NCBI GenBank assembly: GCA_031269635.1
Contig: JAISYY010000059.1
Coordinates: forward strand, 1-12,051
DNA length: 12,051 nucleotides
Direction of reading: 5' to 3'
From: Tannerella sp.
Lineage (GTDB): Bacteria; Bacteroidota; Bacteroidia; Bacteroidales; Tannerellaceae
Below are positions 1 to 7,121 of the stretch, one piece after another. Positions within the stretch are counted from its first letter, which is position 1. The number at the start of each line of letters is the position of its first letter. The notes beneath the pieces were generated by a model. The model had not been told where the DNA came from. It ran no database searches and saw only the letters and a program-made list of their open reading frames with translations. A program made the translations under genes and the position numbers.

Positions 1-25
1 CACCATACCGTTTGAAGGAAAAGAT

Positions 26-388
26 ATGTTAACAAAAGAAGAAGCGATTCAAATAGCATTAAATGAACCGGGCAATTTAGCCACGGAATATGTATTGACA
101 CAGTACGATACTGATGGAAGCCCTGTCAAAGTCGGAGAAGAAAAATATACGGGTAAGGGTCAAGTATCCAAGATTTATCAGTGTCCATTTGGAGAATTTG
201 AGTTGTGCCGGCATGTATATCAAAGCAGTGAAGGTGGCGCCACCTGTTGTCCCTTGGAACATGACACCCGCATCATAGTATGTTCGACGCCAAAATTTTC
301 AAAAAGTGTAAGCAGCAAATACTCACAAAACAGTACTTTTCATTTTACAAAAATACTCCTTTTTATTCTGATTGTCAAATTTTTATAG
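26..388 (+). pseudogene. ISKra4-like transposase, N-terminal fragment
   Basis: An open frame of 120 codons starts at an ATG preceded by a purine-rich AAGGAAA. Residues 50-100 hold a cysteine/histidine-bearing stretch (CPFGEFELCRHVYQ, then GGATCCPLEHD and STPKFSKSVSSKYS). I recognise it as resembling the N-terminal part of ISKra4-family transposases, where a 'RHVYQ...GG.T.CPLE..ARI...TP.FAK' pattern is usual. That identification is from memory of the family, without a search. Family members are several hundred residues long; here similarity stops near residue 101 (about position 328), and the last 19 residues are an unrelated hydrophobic tail read from AT-rich DNA. The DDE catalytic part is missing, so this is a dead remnant. 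It is the only plus-strand coding signal on the left side. A short orphan protein is the less likely alternative. Confidence 0.55.
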
Positions 389-448
389 CAGCATACTTTT
401 TACATCACCACCGCCTTTTCAAACGTCAGTTTCGTGTTCGCGGTCAGA

Positions 449-1063
449 CTATCTAATTACTAATGAATCGCTGGGGATGCTGTTGCCGGGATTGCCCGGA
501 GATGGCTGTTCTATCACTTTACCGGCATCTTCCAGATATTCGATAAATAAATCCCATTCCGCTTTACGTTTTTGAGTATTGGCTTCACGTTGTTTGGCGG
601 CATCCGCTTCCGATACTCCGAAATTTTCAACCCAGTCAAGACCGGGGAAACCGTCCATGAGATACAAACGTTCATTCAAATCGCCCCGCAGGATGAAAAC
701 CAAATCATTGATTACCTCACCTGACAGGATGAAAAGCGTATCATAGCCGACAGAGGCTGATTTAAACAGTTCCTTATCGTCGAGATAGAATGTCAGCGTA
801 CCGTTTTCGGTTCGTGAACGAAGCTGTTCGAACGTAAGGTTTGAAAAAATCAGTTCGCCTGTTGTCAGGTTAAACGACTTTATATCGCTTCCGTTAAAAA
901 CGACGGTATTGTCGCCGGAGCCGCTGTAAGTAGCCGCACCGGTTACTACTACCGACAATTCGCCACCCGTATTTTCGTCATCCGGCGACACATTGGCATC
1001 GTTGTTACACGCTGCAAGGAAAATAATCATCCCTGCTGTTGATAAAAATAATTTCATATTCAT
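449..1063 (-). CDS. putative lipoprotein of unknown function
   Basis: I do not recognise the family. The N-terminus is a clear lipoprotein signal: MNMKLFLSTAGMIIFLAAC, with lipobox LAAC and Cys19 as the acylated residue. It is followed by a polar, acidic segment (NNDANVSPDDE) that may act as linker or surface-export signal. The mature part (about 185 residues) is rich in beta-prone stretches (roughly residues 35-150) and ends in a charged, probably helical segment (EADAAKQREANTQKRKAEWD) and a Pro/Gly/Ser-rich tail. An in-frame ATG exists at 1105, but starting there would put 14 mostly polar and basic residues before the signal peptide, so I prefer 1063 (or the ATG at 1057). AGGAAG lies just upstream of both. 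The gene appears monocistronic: a terminator-like hairpin separates it from gltA, and a -7 box lies at 1175-1183. The product probably sits in the outer membrane or periplasm. Confidence 0.8.
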   Translation of the reverse strand: MNMKLFLSTAGMIIFLAACNNDANVSPDDENTGGELSVVVTGAATYSGSGDNTVVFNGSDIKSFNLTTGELIFSNLTFEQLRSRTENGTLTFYLDDKELFKSASVGYDTLFILSGEVINDLVFILRGDLNERLYLMDGFPGLDWVENFGVSEADAAKQREANTQKRKAEWDLFIEYLEDAGKVIEQPSPGNPGNSIPSDSLVIR

Positions 1064-1174
1064 ACTCTTCCTGTTTTTACATATAACGTTTATAATTCTT
1101 AACATTCAATGAAACGCCTGCTTGAAGACGGTGAACTTTTTCCTGAGTTCTCCGACGGCAGGTATGTGAACGTT

Positions 1175-1183
1175 GCAAAGATA
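1175..1183 (-). promoter_or_regulatory. Bacteroidetes -7 box for lipoprotein gene
   Basis: On the minus strand this reads TATCTTTGC, matching the Bacteroides -7 consensus TAnnTTTG. No TTTG at the expected -33 spacing is present. If used, it gives a leader of about 105 nt before the start at 1063, long for this window. Confidence 0.5.
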
Positions 1184-1383
1184 AACATACTTTTTAATAC
1201 GGCGCATATCACATTGGTTAAAAAAACACAATACAAGATATGACCCTCTTTACTGTATTCGATACTTCCGAACTATTCCAATTTATCCGTAATTACCTTT
1301 CCTCCTTTATTATGTTTGACGGATGCGGCTTGTGTAGCGTGTGGGTTTAAAAAGAAACATTATCCTGCAAATGAATGACAAAC

Positions 1384-1411
1384 GCGGGCATCCGGCCTCA
1401 CGGACGCCCGC
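1384..1411 (-). terminator. terminator after gltA
   Basis: Eleven-base arms GCGGGCATCCG / CGGACGCCCGC enclose a six-base loop. As minus-strand RNA the single non-Watson-Crick position is a G-U pair. The hairpin begins 9 nt after the gltA stop, and the following minus-strand bases are moderately T-rich (GTTTGTCATTCATTTG). It is probably the end of the acn-icd-gltA transcript. Confidence 0.7.
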
Positions 1412-1420
1412 CTAATCATC

Positions 1421-2773
1421 CTACCGTTCTTCGATGGGGGTGTAGGGGCGTTTGTCGTCGATAATGTTTTTGTATGCAGGGCGTATGATGCGTTTTCCGG
1501 CGAAGTTGAGTTCTTCGTTCCGGTGCGCCGTCCAGCCTACGATACGCGCCATGGCAAACAGCGGGGTGTATATTTCCTTCGGTAAACCAAGCATGTCGTA
1601 AACAAAGCCGGTGTAGAAGTCGACATTACTGGATACGTGTTTGCCGTTGTTTTTCACTCGGGCAAAGACATCGACGGCGCGTTCTTCCAGGAGTTCGAGG
1701 AACTCAAATTCGTCGCAGCGGCCTTTTTCCTTTGCCAGTTCACCGGCCAGTTCGCGAAGTAGCAGCGCCCGCGGGTCCGAGATGGTATATACGGCATGTC
1801 CGATACCGTATATCAGCCCGGTTTTGTTATACACTTCTTTATTGAGTATGCGCGTCAGGTAGCTGTCTATTTCGTCGACGTTCTTCCAGTCTTTGATGTT
1901 TTCTTTCAGATGTTCAAACATATCCGTCACCTGGATGTTTGCACCTCCGTGCAGCGGACCTTTGAGCGAACCTATCCCGGCAGCAATGGAGGAATAGATG
2001 TCGGTCATGGTTGACGACGTCACGCGGACGGTGAACGTCGAATTGTTACCGCCTCCGTGTTCGGCTTGCAATATCAGGAGCAGGTCGAGCATACGTGCGT
2101 CGAGTCCGGTATAATCGCGTTTCAGCATGTGGAGGAAATTCTCCGCCAGCGAAAGTTGATCGTGGGGATGACGTATATGCAGGGAGCGTTCCTTGTTGTG
2201 GTGACGTAACACATTGTACGCATAAGCGATAATCGCCGGAAAACGGGAAATCAGCTCTATGGACTGACGCATTTGATTGTCGCGTGACAGGTCATCCGGG
2301 TTTTCGTCGAAATTATACATTCCGAGAACGCTACGGGCTAAAATGTTCATCACGTTTGCACCGCGTAATTGAAGGATGCTCATCGTCGTTTCGTGTGTCA
2401 ACGGCATATTCTCGTATATCAGTTCCTTGAACTGCTGCAATTCTTCCTTGTCGGGGAGGGCGCCCGAAAGAAGCAGGAAGGCGACTTCTTCAAACCCGAA
2501 TCGCTTTTGCCGTATCACGCCGTGTACGATATCTTCGACGTCGTATCCCCGGTAATACAATTTGCCGGGAATCGGCTTTAGTTTCCCGTCGCCGGTGCGC
2601 TCGTATCCCACTACATTTCCTATGTTTGTCAGTCCTACCAGGACTCCGGATCCGTCTTCGTTGCGAAGACCACGTTTTACGCCGAATTTTTTGAATAACG
2701 AATTGTCTATTTTAGACGTGTTTTTAATCGTTTCGGCCAACTTGTACATTAAATATTCCTTTTTCATAGTCAT
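1421..2773 (-). CDS. gltA: citrate synthase
   Basis: Condenses oxaloacetate and acetyl-CoA to citrate in the cytoplasm. The 450-residue product shows the family's active-site signatures in order: EHGGGNNST (about 238-246), GPLHGGAN with His275, GHAVYTISDPRA with His326, and SSNVDFYTG with Asp385. These correspond to E. coli His264, His305 and Asp362. The Ala in GHAVY, where GHRVY is common, is a variant. The N-terminal segment (KIDNSLFKKFGVKRGLRNEDGSGVLVGLTNIG) is the long form I associate with Bacteroides enzymes. The ATG at 2773 is used here, but the ATG at 2767 (MKKEYLMYKL) is equally likely; the two differ by two residues and no clear Shine-Dalgarno decides. It is the last gene of the acn-icd-gltA set, 87 bases after icd, and is followed by a hairpin. 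Its product feeds aconitase and isocitrate dehydrogenase from the same operon. Confidence 0.97.
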   Translation of the reverse strand: MTMKKEYLMYKLAETIKNTSKIDNSLFKKFGVKRGLRNEDGSGVLVGLTNIGNVVGYERTGDGKLKPIPGKLYYRGYDVEDIVHGVIRQKRFGFEEVAFLLLSGALPDKEELQQFKELIYENMPLTHETTMSILQLRGANVMNILARSVLGMYNFDENPDDLSRDNQMRQSIELISRFPAIIAYAYNVLRHHNKERSLHIRHPHDQLSLAENFLHMLKRDYTGLDARMLDLLLILQAEHGGGNNSTFTVRVTSSTMTDIYSSIAAGIGSLKGPLHGGANIQVTDMFEHLKENIKDWKNVDEIDSYLTRILNKEVYNKTGLIYGIGHAVYTISDPRALLLRELAGELAKEKGRCDEFEFLELLEERAVDVFARVKNNGKHVSSNVDFYTGFVYDMLGLPKEIYTPLFAMARIVGWTAHRNEELNFAGKRIIRPAYKNIIDDKRPYTPIEER

Positions 2774-2808
2774 TTTTTTTTACAGAATCACAAAATTTTC
2801 AAAATTTA

Positions 2809-2822
2809 CATAGTTGACTATG
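2809..2822. promoter_or_regulatory. short palindrome upstream of gltA
   Basis: CATAGTTGACTATG has perfect six-base arms (CATAGT/ACTATG) around TG. It lies in the icd-gltA gap about 36 bases before gltA. It could be an operator or a small RNA hairpin; its size also fits chance in AT-rich DNA. Confidence 0.25.
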
Positions 2823-2841
2823 CTCGATTCCTTCAATTCCT

Positions 2842-2875
2842 GATTCTTAATTTTTAATTCTTAATTCTTAATTTT
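2842..2875. repeat. AT-rich tandem heptamer at icd 3' end
   Basis: On the minus strand the heptamer AATTAAG is repeated imperfectly about four times, running from the last icd codons across its TAA stop into the spacer. Similar AATTAAGAATTAA stretches are familiar between Bacteroidales genes. It may be a slippage-prone simple repeat or an AU-rich ribosome-access region for gltA. Confidence 0.55.
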
Positions 2876-4135
2876 CTCAGTCAGCGCATGCTGAAACTGA
2901 GTCGTTGAGAGTTTTTTCCCGTTTGGCATGAAAGATGACAAATCGGAAGTGGCATTTCCTTCGATGAAACATTGCTCCATTGCATGGATTATCAATTCGG
3001 AAGCTTTGTTCCAACGGATATAATCAAGCATCATCGCGGCAGACAGCAGGAGTGATGACGGGTTTGCGCAGTTTTCTCCTGCGATGTCGGGCGCGGTGCC
3101 GTGCGTCGCTTCAAAAATGGCATGTCCCGTAAGATAATTGATATTCGCCCCCGGCGAGATGCCGATACCGCCGACCATGGCAGCCAACTGGTCGGAAATA
3201 TAATCGCCGTTGAGGTTGAGCGTTGCAATAACCGAATATTCTTCGGGTTTCAACAGGGTATTTTGCAGGAAAGCATCGGCAATCACATCCTTCACAATTA
3301 TTTTCCCCGCTTTTTCTGCGCCGGTCAGCGCCTGTTTCGCCGCATCTTTCCCCTGCGCTTTCCTGATCCGTTCGTATTCGGCCAGGGTAAAAACAGCGCT
3401 GCCGAATTCTTCTTCCGCCACTTCGTATCCCCAGCGTTTGAAGCCGCCTTCGGTAAATTTCATGATGTTCCCTTTATGCACCAGTGTCACGCTCGGCAGG
3501 TGATTGTCGGAAGCGTACCGGATAGCGGAACGCACGAGGCGTTTGCTGCCTTCTTCCGATACGGGTTTCACGCCGAAGGCCGAACTTTCGGGAAAGCGGA
3601 TTTTTGTGACGTTCATTTCGTTGCGTAAGAATTCGAGGAACTTTCCGGCTTCGGGCGTACCCTTTTCCCATTCGATTCCGGCGTAGATATCTTCGGTGTT
3701 TTCGCGGAAAACCGTCATATTTACTTTCCAAGGCTCTTTGAGGGGAGTGAAAACGCCGTTGAACCACCGGACAGGGCGCAGGCAGACGTAAAGGTCCAGC
3801 ATCTGGCGCAGGGCGACGTTGATAGACCGGATACCGCCGCCGACCGGTGTCGTCAGCGGGCCTTTGATGCCGATGAGGTACTCATCGAACGTTTTTAATG
3901 TAGCGTCGGGAAGCCATTCCCCGCTTTCGCGGAACGATTTTTCCCCCGCCGTCACTTCTTTCCATATAACCGAACGGCTACCCCCGTACGCTTTAGCCAC
4001 GGCCGCATCGACAATCGCCCGGCATACGGGCATTATTTCGCCGCCGATGCCGTCGCCGGTTATGAACGGTATCACAATGTTTTCGGGGACGGCTAATTTA
4101 CCGTTTTGAATCTTTAATTTATTTTCTTCCATCAT
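2861..4135 (-). CDS. icd: isocitrate dehydrogenase, E. coli Icd-like, predicted NAD-type
   Basis: Oxidatively decarboxylates isocitrate to 2-oxoglutarate. The 424 residues align well with E. coli Icd (416). The isocitrate/metal residues are kept: Ser104, Asn106 and Arg110 in GIRSINVALR, Arg120, Arg144 and Tyr151 (FRENTEDIYAG), Lys221 (VHKGNIMKFTEG), Asp283 (KDVIADAFL), and Asp311/Asp315 (NGDYISD). Ser104 matches the serine phosphorylated by AceK in E. coli. The coenzyme pocket differs. E. coli HGTAPKYAGQDKVNP reads HGTAPDIAGENCANP here (Asp350, Ile351, Ala357 replacing Lys344, Tyr345, Val351). The helix carrying Tyr391 and Arg395 has Ser397 and Ser401. These are the residue types associated with NAD+ use, so NAD specificity is inferred. 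The start at 4135 (MM) lies 9 bases after the acn stop, indicating translation from the same message. Identity is certain; cofactor choice is a prediction. Confidence 0.97.
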   Translation of the reverse strand: MMEENKLKIQNGKLAVPENIVIPFITGDGIGGEIMPVCRAIVDAAVAKAYGGSRSVIWKEVTAGEKSFRESGEWLPDATLKTFDEYLIGIKGPLTTPVGGGIRSINVALRQMLDLYVCLRPVRWFNGVFTPLKEPWKVNMTVFRENTEDIYAGIEWEKGTPEAGKFLEFLRNEMNVTKIRFPESSAFGVKPVSEEGSKRLVRSAIRYASDNHLPSVTLVHKGNIMKFTEGGFKRWGYEVAEEEFGSAVFTLAEYERIRKAQGKDAAKQALTGAEKAGKIIVKDVIADAFLQNTLLKPEEYSVIATLNLNGDYISDQLAAMVGGIGISPGANINYLTGHAIFEATHGTAPDIAGENCANPSSLLLSAAMMLDYIRWNKASELIIHAMEQCFIEGNATSDLSSFMPNGKKLSTTQFQHALTEKIKN

Positions 4136-4144
4136 AGTTATTGT

Positions 4145-6364
4145 TTAATCAGCATTATAATTCAGGGCGGAGCCTGCTTTAAACCACTCAATCTGCATAT
4201 CGTTATACGTATGGTTTGCGTAAAACGAATCATTTGTCCCGTCGGAATGTTCCAGAACGACCGTTAACGGTTTACCCGGCGTGAAATCCGTTAAGCCGGT
4301 TACGCTTATCCGGTCATCTTCGCGTACTTTTTCGTAATCGTCCGGGTTTGAGAACGTGACGGCAAGCATACCCTGTTTTTTCAGGTTTGTCTCGTGAATC
4401 CGCGCAAAGGATTTAGCCAGGATGACCTTTACGTTGAGGAACCGCGGTTCCATGGCCGCATGTTCGCGCGAAGAACCTTCCCCGTAATTATCTTCAGCTA
4501 TCACAATGGACGATATCCCTTTTGATTTATAGTATTTCGCCACGGCCGAGACCGCGTCGCAAGAGCCTGTTTCCCTGTTCCGGACGTGGTTTGTTTCCCC
4601 GTTAAAGGCGTTGACGGCGCCCATGAGCAGGTTGCCGGAGATGTTTTCGAGATGTCCCCGGAAACGCAGCCATTGCCCGGCCATGGAGATATGGTCGGTC
4701 GTACATTTACCCTTTGTTTTGATTAAAAGCGGCATGTCCTTAAAATCTTTCCCGTCCCACGCCGGAAACGGTTGAAGCAGTTGCAGCCTTTGCGAACCGG
4801 GGGCGACGATCACCTTTTCCGTTTTGAAAGCAGGGGAAATAAACCCTTTCTCAATATCCGGGAAACCTTTCGGCGGAAATTTGTTCCCCGAAGGAGGGTC
4901 AAGCAGCACCCATTCCCCTGCATTATTCTTCAATTTGTCCTTCATCGGATTGAACGAAAGCGAGCCGGCGATAGCCAACGCCATCGTTATTTCGGGCGAG
5001 GCGACGAACGAATGGGTATTCGGGTTTCCGTCCGCGCGTTTGGCAAAATTGCGGTTGAAGGAATTTACAATCGTATTGGGGCGGGTATTATCGTCCGTGA
5101 TGCGTTTCCACTGTCCGATACAAGGCCCGCAGGCGTTTGCCATTATTTTTGCGCCGGAATTTTCGATCCTCTTTACGGATTCCGTATGCGCGATCATGCC
5201 GGAGCCGGGGTTAACAATGAGCCGGCTTTGGATAGTCAGGTTTTTCTCTTTTACCTGAAGCGCCAGCGACGCAACCCGGTCTAAATCCTGGTAAGACGAG
5301 TTCGTACACGACCCGATCAGGCCGACCTCCACTTTATCGGGATAGTGCATCGTTTTCACTTTACCGGCCAGCCCGGAAATAGGCGTTGCCGCATCGGGCG
5401 TGAACGGGCCGTTTACGTAAGGCTCCAGCGACGACAAATCGATTTCCATTACGCGGTCGTAGAACTTCCCGGGGTCGGCGAGGACTTCGTCGTCCGCTTT
5501 CAGACAGTCCATCGCCATAGCAGCCTGTTGCGCGATATCGCTCCTGCCCGTAGCCAGGAGGTATTGTTTCATTTCCTCGTCGTAGGGAAAAACGGAAGAC
5601 GTCGCGCCGATTTCGGCTCCCATATTACAAATCGTCGCTTTCCCGGTAGCCGATATGTTTTTTGCGCCTTCGCCGAAATATTCCACGACGGAGTTTGTGC
5701 CTCCTTTTACGGTAAGAATCCCGGCCAGTTTGAGGATGACATCTTTCGGAGAAGCCCATCCGGAAAGCCTGCCGGTGAGTTTGACGCCAATGATATGCGG
5801 CATTTTAAGTTCCCATTCCATGCCCGTCATGACATCCACCGCATCGGCGCCGCCCACCCCGATGGCAAGCATACCTAAGCCTCCCGCGTTCGGGGTATGC
5901 GAATCCGTTCCGATCATCATGCCGCCCGGAAAGGCATAATTTTCCAGCACCGTCTGGTGAATAATTCCCGCTCCCGGTTTCCAGAAAACGATGCCGTACT
6001 TATCGCAGGCGCTTTGCAGGAAATCATAAACTTCCCGGTTAGCCGTTTTTGCAGCATCCAAATCGTCTGCCGCGCCCGCATACGCCTGTATCAGGTGGTC
6101 GCAATGTACGGAAGCGGGGACGGCCGACTGTTTCTTGCCTGAAATCATGAACTGCAATATGGCCATTTGAGCCGTAGCATCCTGCATGGCGACCCGGTCG
6201 GGCCGGAAATTGGCATAATCTTTTCCTCTTGCGTACGTTTTTATCTCATGTTCGTCGTAGAAATGCGTAAATAATATTTTCTCGGTCAGTGTCAGCGGTT
6301 TTTTCATGACAGACCTGACTTTATTCGCCCGTTGTGAGAATGTCGTGTAATAGTTTAGTTTCAT
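4145..6364 (-). CDS. acn: aconitate hydratase (mitochondrial-type aconitase)
   Basis: Interconverts citrate and isocitrate through a [4Fe-4S] cluster. The 739-residue protein has the mitochondrial-type layout. The N-terminal domains carry VHCDH (86-90) and GTDSHTPN (152-159). The cluster cysteines are Cys353 (IGSCTNSSYQDL) and Cys412/Cys415 (ACGPCIGQW). KGKCTTDHIS (551-560) follows, then the swivel domain with EDNYGEGSSREHAAMEPR (624-641), which supplies the catalytic serine and arginine (Ser632/Arg633 region). Length is normal and no frameshift is seen. The first ATG gives MKLNYYTTFSQRANKV before the conserved PLTLTEKIL segment, which fits homologues. It is the first gene of the acn-icd-gltA operon, with icd starting 9 bases after its stop. 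A -7-like box lies about 45 bases upstream. The Fe-S cluster makes this the oxygen-sensitive step of the branch. Confidence 0.97.
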   Translation of the reverse strand: MKLNYYTTFSQRANKVRSVMKKPLTLTEKILFTHFYDEHEIKTYARGKDYANFRPDRVAMQDATAQMAILQFMISGKKQSAVPASVHCDHLIQAYAGAADDLDAAKTANREVYDFLQSACDKYGIVFWKPGAGIIHQTVLENYAFPGGMMIGTDSHTPNAGGLGMLAIGVGGADAVDVMTGMEWELKMPHIIGVKLTGRLSGWASPKDVILKLAGILTVKGGTNSVVEYFGEGAKNISATGKATICNMGAEIGATSSVFPYDEEMKQYLLATGRSDIAQQAAMAMDCLKADDEVLADPGKFYDRVMEIDLSSLEPYVNGPFTPDAATPISGLAGKVKTMHYPDKVEVGLIGSCTNSSYQDLDRVASLALQVKEKNLTIQSRLIVNPGSGMIAHTESVKRIENSGAKIMANACGPCIGQWKRITDDNTRPNTIVNSFNRNFAKRADGNPNTHSFVASPEITMALAIAGSLSFNPMKDKLKNNAGEWVLLDPPSGNKFPPKGFPDIEKGFISPAFKTEKVIVAPGSQRLQLLQPFPAWDGKDFKDMPLLIKTKGKCTTDHISMAGQWLRFRGHLENISGNLLMGAVNAFNGETNHVRNRETGSCDAVSAVAKYYKSKGISSIVIAEDNYGEGSSREHAAMEPRFLNVKVILAKSFARIHETNLKKQGMLAVTFSNPDDYEKVREDDRISVTGLTDFTPGKPLTVVLEHSDGTNDSFYANHTYNDMQIEWFKAGSALNYNAD

Positions 6365-6405
6365 AATTTATTGTTATTTGATATAGTTACAAATTTGCAT
6401 CGGCT

Positions 6406-6440
6406 GCAAAGTAATAAATATTTTTCAAAAAACAATCCAA
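6406..6440 (-). promoter_or_regulatory. putative acn-icd-gltA promoter
   Basis: The minus strand reads TTACTTTGC at 6414-6406, one mismatch from TAnnTTTG, with a TTGG 22 bases upstream (6440-6437) as a poor -33 element. The location, about 45 bases before acn and after the yhcH-like stop, suits the operon promoter. The match is weaker than the one for tldD. Confidence 0.4.
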
Positions 6441-6485
6441 CACCCCCAATTTACATTGAATATTTTTGTTTTTTTATGAAATGCG

Positions 6486-6938
6486 TTATTCTACGACGGC
6501 GATTTTAGCGATTACTTTCCGGATATCGCCCTGCCCGATACCCGGTGCGTGCCCGTCTTCCGGGAAATATACGGCGAACTGTCCGGGATAGAGTTTTGTG
6601 TAAGTAGTGGGGAAGTCATGATAAAGAATGACATCTTTCTTTTCGTCATAAGGCTCCGAAATAATCATCAATCCGTCGCCGGCTTTCCAGCCGATTGATT
6701 CGACGCCTACGACGGGCGCCTGTATGTCAATATATTTTTTATGCGTTTCGAGTACGGCATCTTGCGGATCTTTGCCCCGCAAGCGTGTTATTGAAAAATA
6801 GAGGCGCGGGTCGCCGGTTTCGACTACGCCGTCTTTTAATTGTGAGAAATCGGTTTGTTTGATAAAATCAAAAGCTTTTTTGAAAAGGGGATGCAATGAC
6901 TCATATTGCTGTGAGTTTATTAACGAATCTAATATCAT
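6486..6938 (-). CDS. YhcH/YjgK/YiaL family (DUF386) protein
   Basis: A 150-residue cytoplasmic protein of the YhcH/YjgK/YiaL family, a cupin-like fold that includes EbgC and NanQ. Characterised relatives act in sugar catabolism, for example as a sialic-acid anomerase or as a beta-galactosidase accessory subunit. Visible signatures are ETHKKYIDIQ (64-73; Glu64, His66, Asp71) and YFPEDGHAPG (124-133; His130), which contain the usual metal-ligand candidates, plus LYHDFPT near 105-111. Length is typical. No sugar-catabolism genes flank it here, so the substrate cannot be deduced. It lies 121 bases upstream of acn in the same orientation, but a terminator (7059-7094) isolates it from tldE, so it is probably its own unit or reads weakly into acn. 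The start is the first ATG; no strong Shine-Dalgarno is seen. Confidence 0.9.
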   Translation of the reverse strand: MILDSLINSQQYESLHPLFKKAFDFIKQTDFSQLKDGVVETGDPRLYFSITRLRGKDPQDAVLETHKKYIDIQAPVVGVESIGWKAGDGLMIISEPYDEKKDVILYHDFPTTYTKLYPGQFAVYFPEDGHAPGIGQGDIRKVIAKIAVVE

Positions 6939-6955
6939 AACGATTTGTTTTTAGT

Positions 6956-6976
6956 GATACATTAAATAGATACATT
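6956..6976. repeat. 8-bp direct repeats upstream of yhcH-like gene
   Basis: GATACATT occurs twice, 13 bases apart (6956-6963 and 6969-6976), 18-38 bases before the start of the yhcH-like gene. The spacing of a little over one helical turn could fit a regulator site, but chance is not excluded in AT-rich DNA. Confidence 0.25.
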
Positions 6977-7058
6977 CACTTGATAAGTATGTAGAGATAA
7001 CGGTTTTTGCGGTGCATTGTTGTAATCCCTTATGCAAAATAGTCACAAACATATATAA

Positions 7059-7094
7059 AAAAGGTGCGTCAAAAGCTTGTTTGAAGCACCTTTT
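7059..7094 (-). terminator. terminator of the tldD-tldE operon
   Basis: Perfect nine-base arms AAAAGGTGC / GCACCTTTT. After one mismatch the inner part pairs further (TCAAA/TTTGA) around a six-base loop. On the minus strand the stem runs into TTTTTTATATATG, the T-tract expected of an intrinsic terminator. It begins 27 bases after the tldE stop. Because the arms are A/T-flanked it could act on both strands. Confidence 0.85.
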
Positions 7095-7121
7095 GTTAAA
7101 TTTACACGAAGCGGGGGACGC

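Larger units (their letters stand above)
1064..1420. other. intergenic region between lipoprotein gene and gltA
   Basis: This 357-base stretch has no convincing gene. From the left it holds the leader of the lipoprotein gene, including a small inverted repeat GAACT/AGTTC around 1133-1155, then the -7 box at 1175-1183. AT-rich DNA with nothing recognisable follows, then the hairpin after gltA at 1384-1411. A 44-codon plus-strand frame (1109-1243) overlaps the -7 box and is judged accidental. Confidence 0.6.

Noticed and set aside
1109..1243. 44-codon plus-strand frame (MKRLLEDGELFPEF...)
   Set aside because: It looks somewhat protein-like, but it is antisense to the lipoprotein leader, overlaps an exact -7 box, has no own promoter or Shine-Dalgarno and no recognised relative.
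4772..5878. Plus-strand frames of 140-177 codons opposite acn
   Set aside because: Composition and position mark them as antisense shadows of the aconitase gene.
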